Assembly: GCA_013214965.1 (NCBI GenBank)
Contig: JABSRU010000013.1
Span: 1-64,000, forward strand
Source: Gammaproteobacteria bacterium
Lineage (GTDB): Bacteria; Pseudomonadota; Gammaproteobacteria; Enterobacterales; Psychrobiaceae
Length of the DNA: 64,000 bases
Direction of reading: 5' to 3'
Within the stretch, counting starts at the first letter, position 1, and every line of letters begins with the position of its first letter. Shown piece after piece: positions 27,195 to 37,594 of the stretch. The translations under genes were made by a program, and so were the position numbers. The notes beneath the pieces are model-generated. The model saw only the letters and a list, made by a program, of their open reading frames with translations. It was not told where the DNA came from and ran no database searches.

Positions 27195-28628
27195 TTAATA
27201 GCGGGGTAATGTTGGGTAATCAAGGCCTAACATATTGCGCATAACACGAAGAACTTGACAGCTATAACCAAATTCATTGTCATACCAAACATAAAGTACA
27301 CAACTGCTATCACTGGTAATAGTCGCTTGAGAATCAACCACACCCGCATAGCGAGAACCCACTAAATCCGTTGATACAATTTCTGAAGATGTCGTGAAAT
27401 CAATTTGATCCTGCAAGGTTGAATGCAAGGCCATATGGCTAAGGTAAGCATTTAAATCTTCAGTAGTAACACCTTGCTTAAGATTTAAATTCATAATAGC
27501 CATCGAAACATTGGCTGTTGGTACACGAATAGCATTACCGGTTAGTTTACCACCTAATTCTGGTAATGCTTTCGCCACGGCCTTTGCTGCCCCCGTAGAA
27601 GTCAGTACCATGTTTAATGGTGCGCTACGACCACGACGTGGTGATGGATGATAATTATCAATTAAGTTTTGATCATTGGTGTAAGAATGAACCGTTTCGA
27701 TATGACCATTAATAATACCATATTTGTCATTAATCGCTTTTAAGATTGGCGTAATAGCATTCGTGGTACAACTCGCAGCACTAACGATTTTAGCATCACC
27801 AATCATTTCCTCATTAACACCGTAAACGATGTTATCAATATCACCTTTAGCAGGGGCTGTTAGTAACACTTTTGAGGTACCAATCGATTTAAGGTGTTCC
27901 GATAGACCAGCTTCATCAGTCCACTTACCTGTATTATCAACAATTAAGGCATTGTTAATACCATATTTTGTGTAATCTATCGAATCAGGTGAATTAGAGT
28001 AAATAACTTGAATGTAGTTACCATTGGCAATGATCGCGTTATTGGATTCATCCACTTCAATTGAACCGTTGAATGGTCCGTGCACTGAATCTCGACGTAA
28101 TAAACTGGCGCGCTTTTCTAAATCACCACCACTGCCACGTACGACAATGGCACGCAGACGTAAGCGGTTAGCGACGCCACTGCGTTCAATCAGTAAACGT
28201 GCTAACAATCGACCGATACGACCAAAGCCATACAAAACGACATCTCTCGCTTCACCTTGATCTTCAATGGCATGAACTTCCGCTAATTCTGTTTTCAGAA
28301 ATTCATCAACTACATCATAATTTGTACCATGCTGAGCATTATATTTTATGGCTAATTTACCTAAATCAATCCGTGCATGTTTAAAATCCAACGCACAAAT
28401 TGCAACTAATAAAGGAAATGATTCTCGCAGACGCAGCTTTTCACCAGTATGTTGGCGTACATTGCGGTGAGCTTTAATAATTTCAATCGTTGTGGCACTT
28501 AACAATGGACGCCCATAAACTGTAATTTCAACGCCTTGCTGACGAAACAACTTACCAAGCAATGGTTGCATTGCTTCAGCAAGTTCTTGTCTTTCTTGCC
28601 AGCTTTTTAAATACTTATCCTGGTTCAT
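27195..28628 (-). CDS. Glyceraldehyde-3-phosphate dehydrogenase, long form
   Basis: A 477-residue GAPDH. The usual 330-residue enzyme starts only at about residue 129 (VVLYGFGRIGRLLARLL, NAD site). The catalytic cysteine is Cys287 in SAASCTTNAITP. The first 125 residues are a helical extension that is not part of ordinary GapA; long GAPDH proteins of this type are known in Shewanella and Vibrio relatives. It may favour one direction of the reaction, which is unknown here. A weak HexR-like site lies upstream at 28697. It is divergent from the DUF2989 gene. Confidence 0.93.
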   Translation of the reverse strand: MNQDKYLKSWQERQELAEAMQPLLGKLFRQQGVEITVYGRPLLSATTIEIIKAHRNVRQHTGEKLRLRESFPLLVAICALDFKHARIDLGKLAIKYNAQHGTNYDVVDEFLKTELAEVHAIEDQGEARDVVLYGFGRIGRLLARLLIERSGVANRLRLRAIVVRGSGGDLEKRASLLRRDSVHGPFNGSIEVDESNNAIIANGNYIQVIYSNSPDSIDYTKYGINNALIVDNTGKWTDEAGLSEHLKSIGTSKVLLTAPAKGDIDNIVYGVNEEMIGDAKIVSAASCTTNAITPILKAINDKYGIINGHIETVHSYTNDQNLIDNYHPSPRRGRSAPLNMVLTSTGAAKAVAKALPELGGKLTGNAIRVPTANVSMAIMNLNLKQGVTTEDLNAYLSHMALHSTLQDQIDFTTSSEIVSTDLVGSRYAGVVDSQATITSDSSCVLYVWYDNEFGYSCQVLRVMRNMLGLDYPTLPRY

Positions 28629-28696
28629 GTAATGCTATCCTTTGTTTTTGGAATGATCTGTGAGTAAATTTGAAAAATGTATCAACATTGAGTTAA

Positions 28697-28711
28697 AGTA
28701 ATTATATTCCC
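28697..28711. promoter_or_regulatory. Weak HexR-like site upstream of GAPDH gene
   Basis: AGTAATTATATTCCC agrees with the HexR palindrome TGTAATTWWATTACA at 12 of 15 positions. It lies 69 bases before the GAPDH start. GAPDH genes are known HexR targets in Shewanella, so the site is plausible but imperfect. Confidence 0.4.
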
Positions 28712-28927
28712 TGCATTTTAAGATGCTTAGTTGTCGTTTCATCAAACTCAGGCTGTACCTGAAACTGAAAGATTACCAATCATGAGACAATATATTGATG
28801 TAACCAATAATTATTAACGACAACGTTATGCTTTAGAACGAGTGACATTTTATCGTATAACTTAATTAAACACCAGTAGATACAACGATTAAAGCTGTTG
28901 TAATATTACCAACAGGAACCAATATTA

Positions 28928-29752
28928 ATGCGCTTAAATACAAGATTTATCGCCATAATAATCACGGCAATTTTGTCACTCAGTGGTTGCGGTGATTTTG
29001 CAGTCAGCACATACACGATATGCAATGAACACCAACAGCTCTGTCAAGACATTGAAACTGAAGGTTGGTGTAAAAATGAACGGGTTGACCTTATTTCTAA
29101 TCGTTATAAAATCATGAAAACTCCAGATGATCAAGATAATCAATACCGGGCTTTGGTCTCGTGGCGTGACTTTAGCCAATGTATCATGATTGCATCAAAC
29201 GTTACTCGTAAAACGATCTCCGATCGTACCAGTAAAAAAGCACGAGCGTATTTAACCAGTCTCAGTGAAATTAAGGCAATAGAACGTCTCACCATTAACA
29301 GTCATTATCCACAGCTCTTATACTACCACTGGTCTCAGCACCATGATCCAATCAAACTTGAGAAATTGTTAGCACTCGATAACCAACAACAATTAAAGAC
29401 CACAGAGCTCCAGTTAATGATGGCAAGTTATTACGCAAAAGTTGATCCTAAAAAGCAAATGATCGCCCAATATAAAGCGCTATCCTATCTAGATCCCGAT
29501 GATTCTGAGTCCGTTGATATGAATTTATATGCGACTATTGCGACTAGTTTTTATCAACAGAAACAATATAAACTGGCCTATGTTTGGTCAATGGTCGCTG
29601 AAAGGTCGGGGATGAAAGCCAGTAGTTCAAGTTTATTGTTACAACATTTGAACGCAAAATCTGTCAACTTAAAAAAGCTCCAACGCATTGCAGAACAAAC
29701 TTTAGATTCCATTGAATCTCATCAATTTGTCAAACCTGAATCGCGTTTTTAA
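28928..29752 (+). CDS. DUF2989 lipoprotein
   Basis: A 274-residue lipoprotein with lipobox LSGC (Cys21) followed by GDF. The family is DUF2989, known mainly from Alteromonadales, with no proven role. Residues 170-260 are helical and TPR-like (YKALSYLDPDD, YATIATSFYQQKQYKLAYVWS), as in a Sel1/TPR repeat. Several cysteines (CNEHQQLCQ, WCKNE) may form disulfides in the periplasm. It sits directly upstream of hexR, with the HexR box between. Confidence 0.8.
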   Translation: MRLNTRFIAIIITAILSLSGCGDFAVSTYTICNEHQQLCQDIETEGWCKNERVDLISNRYKIMKTPDDQDNQYRALVSWRDFSQCIMIASNVTRKTISDRTSKKARAYLTSLSEIKAIERLTINSHYPQLLYYHWSQHHDPIKLEKLLALDNQQQLKTTELQLMMASYYAKVDPKKQMIAQYKALSYLDPDDSESVDMNLYATIATSFYQQKQYKLAYVWSMVAERSGMKASSSSLLLQHLNAKSVNLKKLQRIAEQTLDSIESHQFVKPESRF

Positions 29753-29779
29753 CGTTTTTTTGTTTAAATTCCTAACAAA

Positions 29780-29794
29780 TGTAATTTAATTACA
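29780..29794. promoter_or_regulatory. HexR operator before hexR
   Basis: TGTAATTTAATTACA is a perfect palindrome matching the HexR consensus. It lies 72 bases before the hexR start codon and fits autoregulation. Confidence 0.85.
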
Positions 29795-29865
29795 GTTTAA
29801 TGACGTTTTTGGTGTATTATTTTTTATAATGACAATAATGCCGATAAAATAATTGGGGATTATCA

Positions 29866-30726
29866 ATGAACATCTTAGAACAAATAACACTTAATCTCGA
29901 AAAGCTCAGTAAATCAGAACGCAAAGTGGCTAACGTCATTCAAGCATCGCCAAAAACAGCGATTCATTCAAGTATCGCCGCTTTAGCCAAAATGGCCGAC
30001 GTTAGTGAACCAACGGTTAACCGATTTTGCCGTAGAATGGACACCAAGGGTTTTCCAGACTTCAAACTTCACCTTGCTCAAAGCCTTGCCAATGGTACCC
30101 CCTATGTCAACCGACATGTCGAAGAAACCGATACGGTAGAAGACTATACCAACAAAATATATGAAGCGACCCTAGCGAGCTTAGATCGCAGCCGACAAAT
30201 GGTCGACACCGCTGCGATTAATCGTGCAGTCGATATTTTAACCCAAGCCAAAAAAATCTCTTTTTTTGGTTTAGGTGCTTCAGCCGCAGTAGCACAAGAT
30301 GCCTTGAATAAATTTTTTCGATTTAATGTACCCGTATTGAGTTTTCAAGATGCATTAATGCAACGCATGAGTTGTATTAACTCAACAGAAGGTGATGTGG
30401 TCGTTTTAATATCCCACACTGGGCGTACTAAATCATTAGTTGAAATAGCGGCGATGGCCAAAGAAAATGATGCTACTGTTATTGCAATCACTGCTAAAGA
30501 CTCACCATTAGCTCACGCCTGCCATTTAGTGATCTCGACTGAAATACCTGAAGATACCGATCTCTATATGCCAATGGCTTCCAGAATCGGTCAGTTAGTT
30601 ATTATAGATGTCTTAGCGACAGGCTTTACATTACGACGTGGTAGTAAATTCCGAGATAATTTACAGAAAGTTAAACAAGGGATTAAAGATTCCCGCTTTA
30701 CAGCTCCCCCTATAACTAAAACTTAA
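29866..30726 (+). CDS. hexR: RpiR-family central carbon regulator HexR
   Basis: A 286-residue RpiR-type regulator. An N-terminal HTH (residues 1-77, with LAKMADVSEPTVNRFCRRM near 41-59) is followed by a SIS sugar-isomerase domain (about 120-260, VVVLISHTGRTKSLVEIA), which senses 2-keto-3-deoxy-6-phosphogluconate in known HexR proteins. HexR controls glycolysis and Entner-Doudoroff genes. Perfect or near-perfect HexR boxes lie before this gene and before pykA, which follows on the same strand. Confidence 0.93.
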   Translation: MNILEQITLNLEKLSKSERKVANVIQASPKTAIHSSIAALAKMADVSEPTVNRFCRRMDTKGFPDFKLHLAQSLANGTPYVNRHVEETDTVEDYTNKIYEATLASLDRSRQMVDTAAINRAVDILTQAKKISFFGLGASAAVAQDALNKFFRFNVPVLSFQDALMQRMSCINSTEGDVVVLISHTGRTKSLVEIAAMAKENDATVIAITAKDSPLAHACHLVISTEIPEDTDLYMPMASRIGQLVIIDVLATGFTLRRGSKFRDNLQKVKQGIKDSRFTAPPITKT

Positions 30727-30789
30727 TGTCATCAAAATGAAATATTATGATCATAAAATAAGAATAATGATGAATAAAATCACATTTTG

Positions 30790-30804
30790 TGTAATTATAT
30801 TACG
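30790..30804. promoter_or_regulatory. HexR operator before pykA
   Basis: TGTAATTATATTACG matches the HexR palindrome at 14 of 15 positions, 29 bases before the pykA ATG. Its position near the start suggests repression. Confidence 0.8.
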
Positions 30805-30833
30805 AAATAAACTAATAGCGATGGATAAATTTG

Positions 30834-32285
30834 ATGGATAACACCGTAAATTATAGAAGAACAAAGATTCTAACGACTTTAGGACCAGCAACTGACACGC
30901 CAGAGATCTTAGAGCAGTTAATCAAAGCGGGTGCCAATGTTGTCCGTTTAAATTTTTCTCATGGTAGTAGCGAAGACCATATTGCACGCGCTAACATGGT
31001 GAGAGCCGTGGCTAAAAAATTAAATACCTATGTCGGAATATTGGGCGATTTACAAGGGCCTAAAATTCGGGTTGCTCGGTTTAAAGACAATAAAATTAAG
31101 CTAAGCAATGGTGACAAGTTTATTCTTGATGCCGATTTAGACAAAAATGAAGGTGACATTCATCAGGTTGGTATCGATTATAAAGAACTACCAAATGATG
31201 TTATAACTGGTGATGTTTTATTACTCGATGATGGTCGTGTCCAACTAAAAGTCACCGCGATTGAAGGCAGTAAAGTCATCACAGAAGTACTTATTGGTGG
31301 CCCGCTATCAAATAATAAAGGCATCAATAAACAAGGTGGTGGTTTAACAGCTGCCGCCCTAACAGAAAAAGATAAACTAGACATCCTAACGGCCGCAGAG
31401 ATCGGCGTCGACTTCCTCGCGGTATCATTCCCACGTAATGGCGACGAAATGCGCTATGCACGCAATTTAGCAGAAAAAGCTGGGTTAAAAACTAAACTGG
31501 TGGCAAAAATAGAACGTGCTGAAGTCGTTGCAACGGACGAAGCGTTAGATGATGTGATTTTAGCATCAGATGTTGTGATGGTTGCTCGTGGTGATTTGGG
31601 TGTTGAAATTGGTGACGCTGAATTAGTCGCGGTGCAAAAGAAAATAATCCAACGCAGTCGTACCCTAAACCGTATTGTGATCACCGCCACTCAGATGATG
31701 GAATCGATGATCAGTGCCCCAATGCCAACCCGTGCTGAAGTGATGGATGTCGCTAACGCCGTGTTAGACGGCACTGACGCAGTGATGCTGTCAGCAGAAA
31801 CTGCGGCTGGTGACTTTCCCGTTGAAACAGTGCTAGCAATGGCCAATGTTTGTCTTGGTGCTGAAAAACACCCTTCTATCATCAAATCTCGTCATCGTAT
31901 CGAAGAAGAATTTACCACGATTGAAGAAACGATCGCACTATCAACGATGTATGCTGCGAACCATCTAAAAGGTGTTAAAGCAATCGTCGCATTAAGTGAG
32001 TCAGGTAAAACGCCACAAATGATGTCTCGCATTAGTTCAAACTTACCAATCTATTGCTTATCTCGTCATCAATCGTGTTTAAATTCAGCGGCTTTATATC
32101 GCGGTGTATATTCGGTCTATTTTGACTCTACTACCGTTGGTAGTGATGAAATAGCGATGTCAGCACTGGCAGAGCTAAAAATACAAGGCCATGTAAAAGC
32201 TGGCGACATGGTGCTATTCACCTACGGTGATAGCATGGAAACAATTGGTGGTACTAACACCAGTAAAGTACTCGTGGTTAAGTAA
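30834..32285 (+). CDS. pykA: Pyruvate kinase
   Basis: A 483-residue pyruvate kinase of the PykA (AMP-activated) type. It shows [11 protein letters not shown] at the N-terminus, the active-site [12 protein letters not shown] near 248-259, and [10 protein letters not shown]. It matches E. coli PykA along its length. I chose the ATG at 30834; the preceding TTG has no better ribosome site. The HexR box lies directly upstream, and a strong terminator follows. Confidence 0.96.
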   Translation: MDNTVNYRRTKILTTLGPATDTPEILEQLIKAGANVVRLNFSHGSSEDHIARANMVRAVAKKLNTYVGILGDLQGPKIRVARFKDNKIKLSNGDKFILDADLDKNEGDIHQVGIDYKELPNDVITGDVLLLDDGRVQLKVTAIEGSKVITEVLIGGPLSNNKGINKQGGGLTAAALTEKDKLDILTAAEIGVDFLAVSFPRNGDEMRYARNLAEKAGLKTKLVAKIERAEVVATDEALDDVILASDVVMVARGDLGVEIGDAELVAVQKKIIQRSRTLNRIVITATQMMESMISAPMPTRAEVMDVANAVLDGTDAVMLSAETAAGDFPVETVLAMANVCLGAEKHPSIIKSRHRIEEEFTTIEETIALSTMYAANHLKGVKAIVALSESGKTPQMMSRISSNLPIYCLSRHQSCLNSAALYRGVYSVYFDSTTVGSDEIAMSALAELKIQGHVKAGDMVLFTYGDSMETIGGTNTSKVLVVK

Positions 32286-32329
32286 TACCCGCATCTAACA
32301 ATAAAAATTAATGCAGATGAGTTAAGATC

Positions 32330-32363
32330 AAAGTTCAGTGATTGTAATCACTGAACTTTTTTT
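32330..32363 (+). terminator. Intrinsic terminator of pykA
   Basis: A perfect 14-base-pair stem (32330-32343 with 32346-32359) with a very short loop, followed by seven T. Confidence 0.93.
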
Positions 32364-32414
32364 ATGGGCTTAATATCATTAAGATTCGCATAATGATTAG
32401 TTGAATAGCTGTTG

Positions 32415-32481
32415 ATACCAATCTGACAAAGTTATTACCTACTTGTACCGGTTAAAATCACAAATTTAATCAAATTGGTAT
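32415..32481. repeat. Dispersed repeat, short form (67 bp, ATACCAAT ends)
   Basis: It has the same ATACCAAT and ATTGGTAT ends as the element at 14730-14888. Its first 44 bases match that element at 40 positions. The middle is missing, so it looks like an internal deletion derivative. It lies between pykA and a decayed reading frame. Confidence 0.7.
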
Positions 32482-32686
32482 GACTCACAATAAACATAAA
32501 CACTTTACAATCAACAATGGTGTGTTGTCGGAAAATTATTAGTAAATGGGCGTAATTAATACATTGACCTTAGTTGTCAGTTAAGAGAATGACTATGGGA
32601 ATTAACAAAAGTACGAATCGAGAGCATTAGGCCTAGAGTGCCGTAATAATAATTACGATACCAGTAAACTAAAAGAGATACTGTTC

Positions 32687-33104
32687 TTGAATAAAAGTTC
32701 ATCTGTGGTATCAATAATATCGCTGCCAAAAGATTATAAACTTTCATACATTGATTTAAACCGTTTAAAAACCCACCTTAATAGTTTATCCCCAATACGA
32801 CCATTACAAGCTATTCCTTTGTTTTTACGATTAATTATTAACCTTTATTGTCTTTTACGTCAAACCCTGTTTTACTAAAAATGAATATTGCTTCGATAAT
32901 AATTTTGATGAAGCACAGCTTGATAAGATGATTTCAGAGTTCGAGAATCCAGCTAAAAGACTAGACTTTAACTAGCACGAAAAAATATTAGGTGATGAAA
33001 AAATGTTTTCCATTAATGATATTTGCTTAATCTCTTGCAACGTTAAACGAGCCATCAAATCTTTACGAAAAATCTACCGTTACCGTATCAGTCAAACTAA
33101 ATAA
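32687..33104 (+). pseudogene. Decayed reading frame of unknown origin
   Basis: The first frame (TTG at 32687 to a stop at 32878) reads as plausible protein (SLPKDYKLSYIDLNRLKTH). A second frame then continues (KNEYCFDNNFDEAQLDKMIS, then an in-frame TAG near 32972, then KMFSINDICLIS) to TAA at 33104. One frameshift and one stop would join them. No family is recognised. The wider 32364-33183 stretch holds nothing else except the short repeat and the pykA terminator. The sequence could also be chance open frames in AT-rich DNA. Confidence 0.3.
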
Positions 33105-33183
33105 ATCTCATAAAAAATAAAAAAATCATAGTGAAAATATCATTTTTAAAGGCTCCATTAACTGATACGCTTTAAAATTTAGA

Positions 33184-34002
33184 TTAATCGTAAATTGTCG
33201 GTATCGGTTGACGCTTGTGTTGAGTACGCTGGTAAATGGCGATTAAACGTGCCTCTATATCTGCTCTAACGGTTTTTCCTTCCAGGAAGTCATCAATTTG
33301 ATCATAGCTAATACCCAACGCTTCTTCATCGGTTAACTGTGGCTTATCGCATTCGAGATCCGCGGTCGGTGCTTTATCAACCAAGAGATTAGGAGCGCCC
33401 AAAAAATGAGCCAATGCACGGACTTGACGTTTATTTAAGCCAAATAGTGGCGCGAGATCACAGGCACCATCGCCGAACTTAGTGTAAAATCCAGTAAGAT
33501 TCTCAGCCGAGTGATCGGTCCCGATCACTAAGCCACCAGTAAGTCCTGCGATATGATACTGTGCTGACATCCGCATTCTTGCTTTGAGGTTGCCTTTAAC
33601 AAAATCACTGCTGACACCTAGCTTAATTGAAAAATCATTAACCTCGCAAGCATCGACTAAGTCCTGAGTCGCTTTTTCAATGTTAATTGTTAACGATTGA
33701 CTTGGTTTAATAAAATTTAACGCCAATTGAGCTTCATCTTCATCTTTTTGCGTGCCATAGGGTAAGCGAATGGCATAGAAACGATATGATTGTTGCTCAG
33801 CCTTAGCATTGAGTTGTTCAACCGCTAATTGCGCTAAACGGCCTGCTAATGTTGAATCGATACCGCCACTAATCCCTAATACTAAAGAATTTGCACCACT
33901 AGCCACTAGAGTCTTCTGAATAAATTGAATACGACGATTGATTTCAAATTCTGGTTCAATCTCTTTTAATACACGCATTTCATTGATAATTTTGTCTTTC
34001 AT
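33184..34002 (-). CDS. nadE: Ammonia-dependent NAD synthetase
   Basis: A 272-residue NAD synthetase, the ammonia-dependent form without a glutaminase domain (E. coli NadE is 275). The PP-loop [15 protein letters not shown] is near residues 42-56 and [20 protein letters not shown] is at the nicotinate-adenine site. Two adjacent ATGs (34005 and 34002) could start it; the second has better spacing to the AAAGA ribosome site. Its start lies 20 bases after the stop of the integrase-like gene. Confidence 0.94.
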   Translation of the reverse strand: MKDKIINEMRVLKEIEPEFEINRRIQFIQKTLVASGANSLVLGISGGIDSTLAGRLAQLAVEQLNAKAEQQSYRFYAIRLPYGTQKDEDEAQLALNFIKPSQSLTINIEKATQDLVDACEVNDFSIKLGVSSDFVKGNLKARMRMSAQYHIAGLTGGLVIGTDHSAENLTGFYTKFGDGACDLAPLFGLNKRQVRALAHFLGAPNLLVDKAPTADLECDKPQLTDEEALGISYDQIDDFLEGKTVRADIEARLIAIYQRTQHKRQPIPTIYD

Positions 34003-34022
34003 CATGATATCTTTACAGTAAA

Positions 34023-35210
34023 TTAAGCTTGATGCCATTGCGTAAGCGCAGTGGCTATTATCGGATCTTCTGGCGCTACCATTAAGTTGGATGCTAGTTT
34101 TTTATCAAAGATATAAGCAACGGCCAATGGGTTGATCTTTTGACTGATCATAGCCTGCTCAATATTAACAAGAAAGTCCCTTTGAGTGATAGCAATTTGA
34201 TGGACACTTTCAATAAATCGTTTTTGCCCTTTCGCTAATGCCCGAATATCCATCGTTGCGTCATCTTGCGAGGCACCTTGGCGATGCTGACCTGGGAACA
34301 AATACAAGCTATTGGGTTTTGGGAAGGTTTTCAGAATAAATTTAGTCAAAGATTTTAAAGGCCCCGATAAAGGAATTATCCGACCGGATAATTTTCCATC
34401 ACTATTTCTGAGTAGCCATTTGTTGGCTTTAACATCCTGACGATAACTGCGACAAATCACCGCTAATGACTGACCACTTAATATTTGTAACCTCAAGCAA
34501 TATAAAAAAGCAGGATGGTTCTCTATCTTACTGGCCCGATAATAAATTCCTTTAATTTGTGCCCCGGTCATTTTTGTTAAAGTCATTGACGATTTGATTA
34601 TCGGTGAGAGCTTAACAACAAAAGGTATAAATTGTGATTGGGATATCGCCCCCTCAGCAACCGCCATTTTAAATAAAGCATTAAGCTGAGCGGCCACGAT
34701 CCGTAAATAGCTCCTTTTATTATTTTTCAACAACGGTTTAAAAACTCTCAACTCTATTAGCCGCAGATCAATTTGATCCAAGGTAACAGAGCCAATCATG
34801 GGTAAAATAAAACCCTCAATATTGCGAATGGGATCTTGGCTATTTTTGTAATATTTTTTAAATTTTTCAAGGCCAACAAATTGCCAAAAATCCTTTAATT
34901 TAACCGCCGAAGTTTGTTGTTCAAATTGCATTTTTTCAAGATTTTTTCCAGCCTTAACTAATGGCTGTATTTGCAGAGCAATTCGCCTTGCTTCACCCGC
35001 CGATAAGCTAGAACTATTACCGATAAAAAAGTTAACTTGTCGACCATTTTTACCGCCCAATCGATAAAAAAAATAGTAGCTAACCAATCGGTGCCCATCT
35101 GTATTTGGCCGGCCGAGGCGAATATGGAAGCCTGGTATGTCAACATCGTTAACTCGAAGGTCTTCAGAGGTTAATGTTCTTAAAAGTGTATCCGTAATTC
35201 GATTTTTCAT
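34023..35210 (-). CDS. Integrase-like protein with altered active site
   Basis: A 395-residue protein. Residues 1-90 fit the DUF4102 arm-binding domain of P4-type integrases (ITDTLLRTL, then IRLGR, then [27 protein letters not shown]). The middle looks like a core-binding domain and the rest like a tyrosine recombinase fold. The usual LTGxRxxE box appears as LSGQSLAVI, with Ser where the catalytic Arg belongs, and HxLR appears as MDIR. A tyrosine (VAYIF) may remain near the end. It is therefore probably inactive or repurposed. It could be co-transcribed with nadE. No attachment site or tRNA is near. Confidence 0.6.
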   Translation of the reverse strand: MKNRITDTLLRTLTSEDLRVNDVDIPGFHIRLGRPNTDGHRLVSYYFFYRLGGKNGRQVNFFIGNSSSLSAGEARRIALQIQPLVKAGKNLEKMQFEQQTSAVKLKDFWQFVGLEKFKKYYKNSQDPIRNIEGFILPMIGSVTLDQIDLRLIELRVFKPLLKNNKRSYLRIVAAQLNALFKMAVAEGAISQSQFIPFVVKLSPIIKSSMTLTKMTGAQIKGIYYRASKIENHPAFLYCLRLQILSGQSLAVICRSYRQDVKANKWLLRNSDGKLSGRIIPLSGPLKSLTKFILKTFPKPNSLYLFPGQHRQGASQDDATMDIRALAKGQKRFIESVHQIAITQRDFLVNIEQAMISQKINPLAVAYIFDKKLASNLMVAPEDPIIATALTQWHQA

Positions 35211-35466
35211 TGAAAAAGTTCACCACCATTGGACAAAAAGCACGTTTGAAGCACAATTAAAATACAACTATCGCACACATAACCCACAAATAATAGATTA
35301 AAAACCAGAAGACCCATTTATTAAAAAATAGTGTCATATAATACCCATTGAGAAACAACACCGGAGTTTACCTCGATCAATTAGACAGTTTTTAGATAAA
35401 AAATTAGTAGATAAGCCAACAACGAATTATACTGGTGCCCTATTATTTATTCTGTCGGAACACATT

Positions 35467-36780
35467 TTGTCTTTTACAAATTTTGATTTAGATCAGCGAC
35501 TCATTACTGCCCTCGAACATTTAAGTTTCGACCAAGCAACACCCGTTCAAGCGCAAACAATTCCAGTGGCAATTGCCGGAATGGATGTCTTAGCTTCTTC
35601 ACAAACAGGCTCCGGGAAAACCATCGCTTTTTTGCTGCCAATTATGCAGCGTTTATTACGAACCAGAGCGTTCTCTAAACGCGACCCTCGCGCCTTAATT
35701 TTGGCCCCTACTCGTGAGCTCGCCAATCAGGTTTATGCTGACTTTAAGAAGCTAGCCAGTGGCAGCCGATTGAAGGCAACATTGATTGTTGGAGGTGAGT
35801 CATTTAATGATCAAGCCAAAGTTTTACGTAAAGAACCTGACATCATTATTGCGACTCCAGGTCGGTTTGCTGATCACCTTCAGCATCGTCATATTGCTTT
35901 GCATGCCTTAGAAGTTTTAGTACTTGATGAAGCAGATCGGATGCTCGATATGGGATTTTCTGCGGATTTAACCAAAATCAATGCCGCCGCCGATCACCGT
36001 AATCGTCAAACCATGTTGTTTTCGGCCACGATTGACGATAATCAAATCACTAATTTAGCCGTAGAAGTACTGCAGAATGCTCAACGGATTGAGATTGGCC
36101 ATTCAACAGACAAACACCAAGCCATCAGCCAATCGCTTTATTTAGCCGATCATGTTGAGCATAAAGAAAAATTGTTATCAACCTTGTTAAAATCGCCATT
36201 TGAGCAGGTGCTTATCTTTACAGCCACTAAAGCTGACTGTGATCGTCTGGCTGCTCTATTGACCGCTCAGGGTCATAATGCCGGCGCATTGCATGGTGAT
36301 ATGGCGCAAAGCGCCCGTAATAAGGCGATGGATGACTTTAAACGGACAACATTAAAGATATTAGTGGCAACGGATATCGCAGCACGTGGTCTCGACATAA
36401 AACATATTAGCCATGTGATTAACTTTGATTTACCCAAACACCCAGAGGATTATATCCACCGGATTGGTCGTACCGGCCGTGCAGGTAAGTCCGGTATTGC
36501 TATTTCACTCGTTGGCACCCGTGATTGGCAAAGCTTAGAGCGCATTCAGTTACTGCTTAAAACTAAATTTAACTTTGAAAAAATTAACGGTCTCGTCGCC
36601 CGTTTTAAAGGCATAAAGCCTAAAAAACCAGTTAAGAGCAAGGTCAAAAAATCGGTTAACCCTAAGCATCATCAAACGAAAATCAAAAAAGCAGTTAAGC
36701 GTAAGCCTAAGGTTGACGATAAGTCATTCCAAAACTCGATAGAAGTCGGTCATTTACCAATGATGAAGAAGAAGAAATAG
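35467..36780 (+). CDS. srmB: DEAD-box RNA helicase, SrmB-like
   Basis: A 437-residue ATP-dependent RNA helicase. The Q motif (F...ATPVQAQTIP), motif I (SSQTGSGKT), II (DEAD), III (SAT), V (ATDIAARGLD) and VI (HRIGRTGRAG) are all present. The inter-domain stretch (HVEHKEKLLSTLL) most resembles SrmB, a ribosome large-subunit assembly helicase. The C-terminal 60 residues are very rich in Lys, as expected for RNA binding. The start is a TTG at 35467 with GGA upstream. The SrmB assignment is by resemblance; RhlE is the alternative. Confidence 0.85.
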   Translation: MSFTNFDLDQRLITALEHLSFDQATPVQAQTIPVAIAGMDVLASSQTGSGKTIAFLLPIMQRLLRTRAFSKRDPRALILAPTRELANQVYADFKKLASGSRLKATLIVGGESFNDQAKVLRKEPDIIIATPGRFADHLQHRHIALHALEVLVLDEADRMLDMGFSADLTKINAAADHRNRQTMLFSATIDDNQITNLAVEVLQNAQRIEIGHSTDKHQAISQSLYLADHVEHKEKLLSTLLKSPFEQVLIFTATKADCDRLAALLTAQGHNAGALHGDMAQSARNKAMDDFKRTTLKILVATDIAARGLDIKHISHVINFDLPKHPEDYIHRIGRTGRAGKSGIAISLVGTRDWQSLERIQLLLKTKFNFEKINGLVARFKGIKPKKPVKSKVKKSVNPKHHQTKIKKAVKRKPKVDDKSFQNSIEVGHLPMMKKKK

Positions 36781-36814
36781 AAAAAAGCCGAGTTGTATCC
36801 AACTCGGCTTTTTT
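36781..36814. terminator. Bidirectional terminator of srmB and kdsB
   Basis: AAAAAAGCCGAGTTG (36781-36795) pairs perfectly with CAACTCGGCTTTTTT (36800-36814) across the loop TATC, giving T runs on both strands. Confidence 0.94.
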
Positions 36815-36828
36815 AATACACTAACAAT

Positions 36829-37581
36829 TTAGTTAAAATGCATCCGGATCCGATCGAGATCGGCCTGAGTGTCAACCCCTGCAGGTGGCGCTTGCTCAGC
36901 AACCCCAACCGCAATTTTCTCACCGTGATACAACACCCGTAACTGCTCTAAAGATTCAATCTGCTCTAATGGTGATGGTTCCATCGTTAAATAACGACGA
37001 ATGAAGCCAGCACGATAGGCATATATCCCAATATGGCGATGATAATGTTGCTTTATTTTAGCAGGGCTGGCACGGTGAAAGCCGTCACGATCAAAGGGGA
37101 TCGACGCCCGACTAAAATATAACGCATGACCAAATTTATCGCACACCACTTTAACCGCATTTGGATTATCAATATCAAGGTTTTCATCAATCGGTACCGC
37201 TAACGTCGCCATTGGCACATCAGGGTTATCAATTAACAAACTGGCGACTTGAGCGATATTACCATAGGGGATCATAGGCTCATCACCTTGAACATTGACC
37301 ACGATATGATCAGCACTCAAGTTTAATTTATCAATCACTTCACTTAACCGTTCAGTACCTGATTCATGGTCGCTGCCGGTCATGCAAAATTCACCACCAA
37401 AAGCAATCACTGCATCGGCGATGCGCTGATCGTCAGTGGCCACAACCACATGTTGAGCACCGGATTGTAAAGCACGTTCATAAACCCATTGAATCATCGG
37501 CTTACCGCCAATGTCTAATAGGGGTTTGCCAGGTAATCGGCTCGATTGATAACGCGCCGGAATAATCACACTAAATGACAT
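36829..37581 (-). CDS. kdsB: CMP-KDO synthetase
   Basis: A 250-residue 3-deoxy-manno-octulosonate cytidylyltransferase that activates KDO for lipopolysaccharide inner core. The N-terminal [16 protein letters not shown] nucleotide motif and [10 protein letters not shown] near 95-104 are conserved. It is the last gene of the msbA-lpxK-ycaR-kdsB operon on the minus strand, starting 13 bases after ycaR. Confidence 0.96.
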   Translation of the reverse strand: MSFSVIIPARYQSSRLPGKPLLDIGGKPMIQWVYERALQSGAQHVVVATDDQRIADAVIAFGGEFCMTGSDHESGTERLSEVIDKLNLSADHIVVNVQGDEPMIPYGNIAQVASLLIDNPDVPMATLAVPIDENLDIDNPNAVKVVCDKFGHALYFSRASIPFDRDGFHRASPAKIKQHYHRHIGIYAYRAGFIRRYLTMEPSPLEQIESLEQLRVLYHGEKIAVGVAEQAPPAGVDTQADLDRIRMHFN

Positions 37582-37594
37582 AGGAGTTACCGCC

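Noticed and set aside
28900-28916. GTTGTAATATTACCAAC as a further HexR site
   Set aside because: It lacks the three-base centre of the HexR palindrome, so the half sites are out of register.
35211-35466. Possible attachment site or small gene between the integrase-like gene and srmB
   Set aside because: No direct repeats, tRNA or convincing reading frame were seen in the 256 bases.
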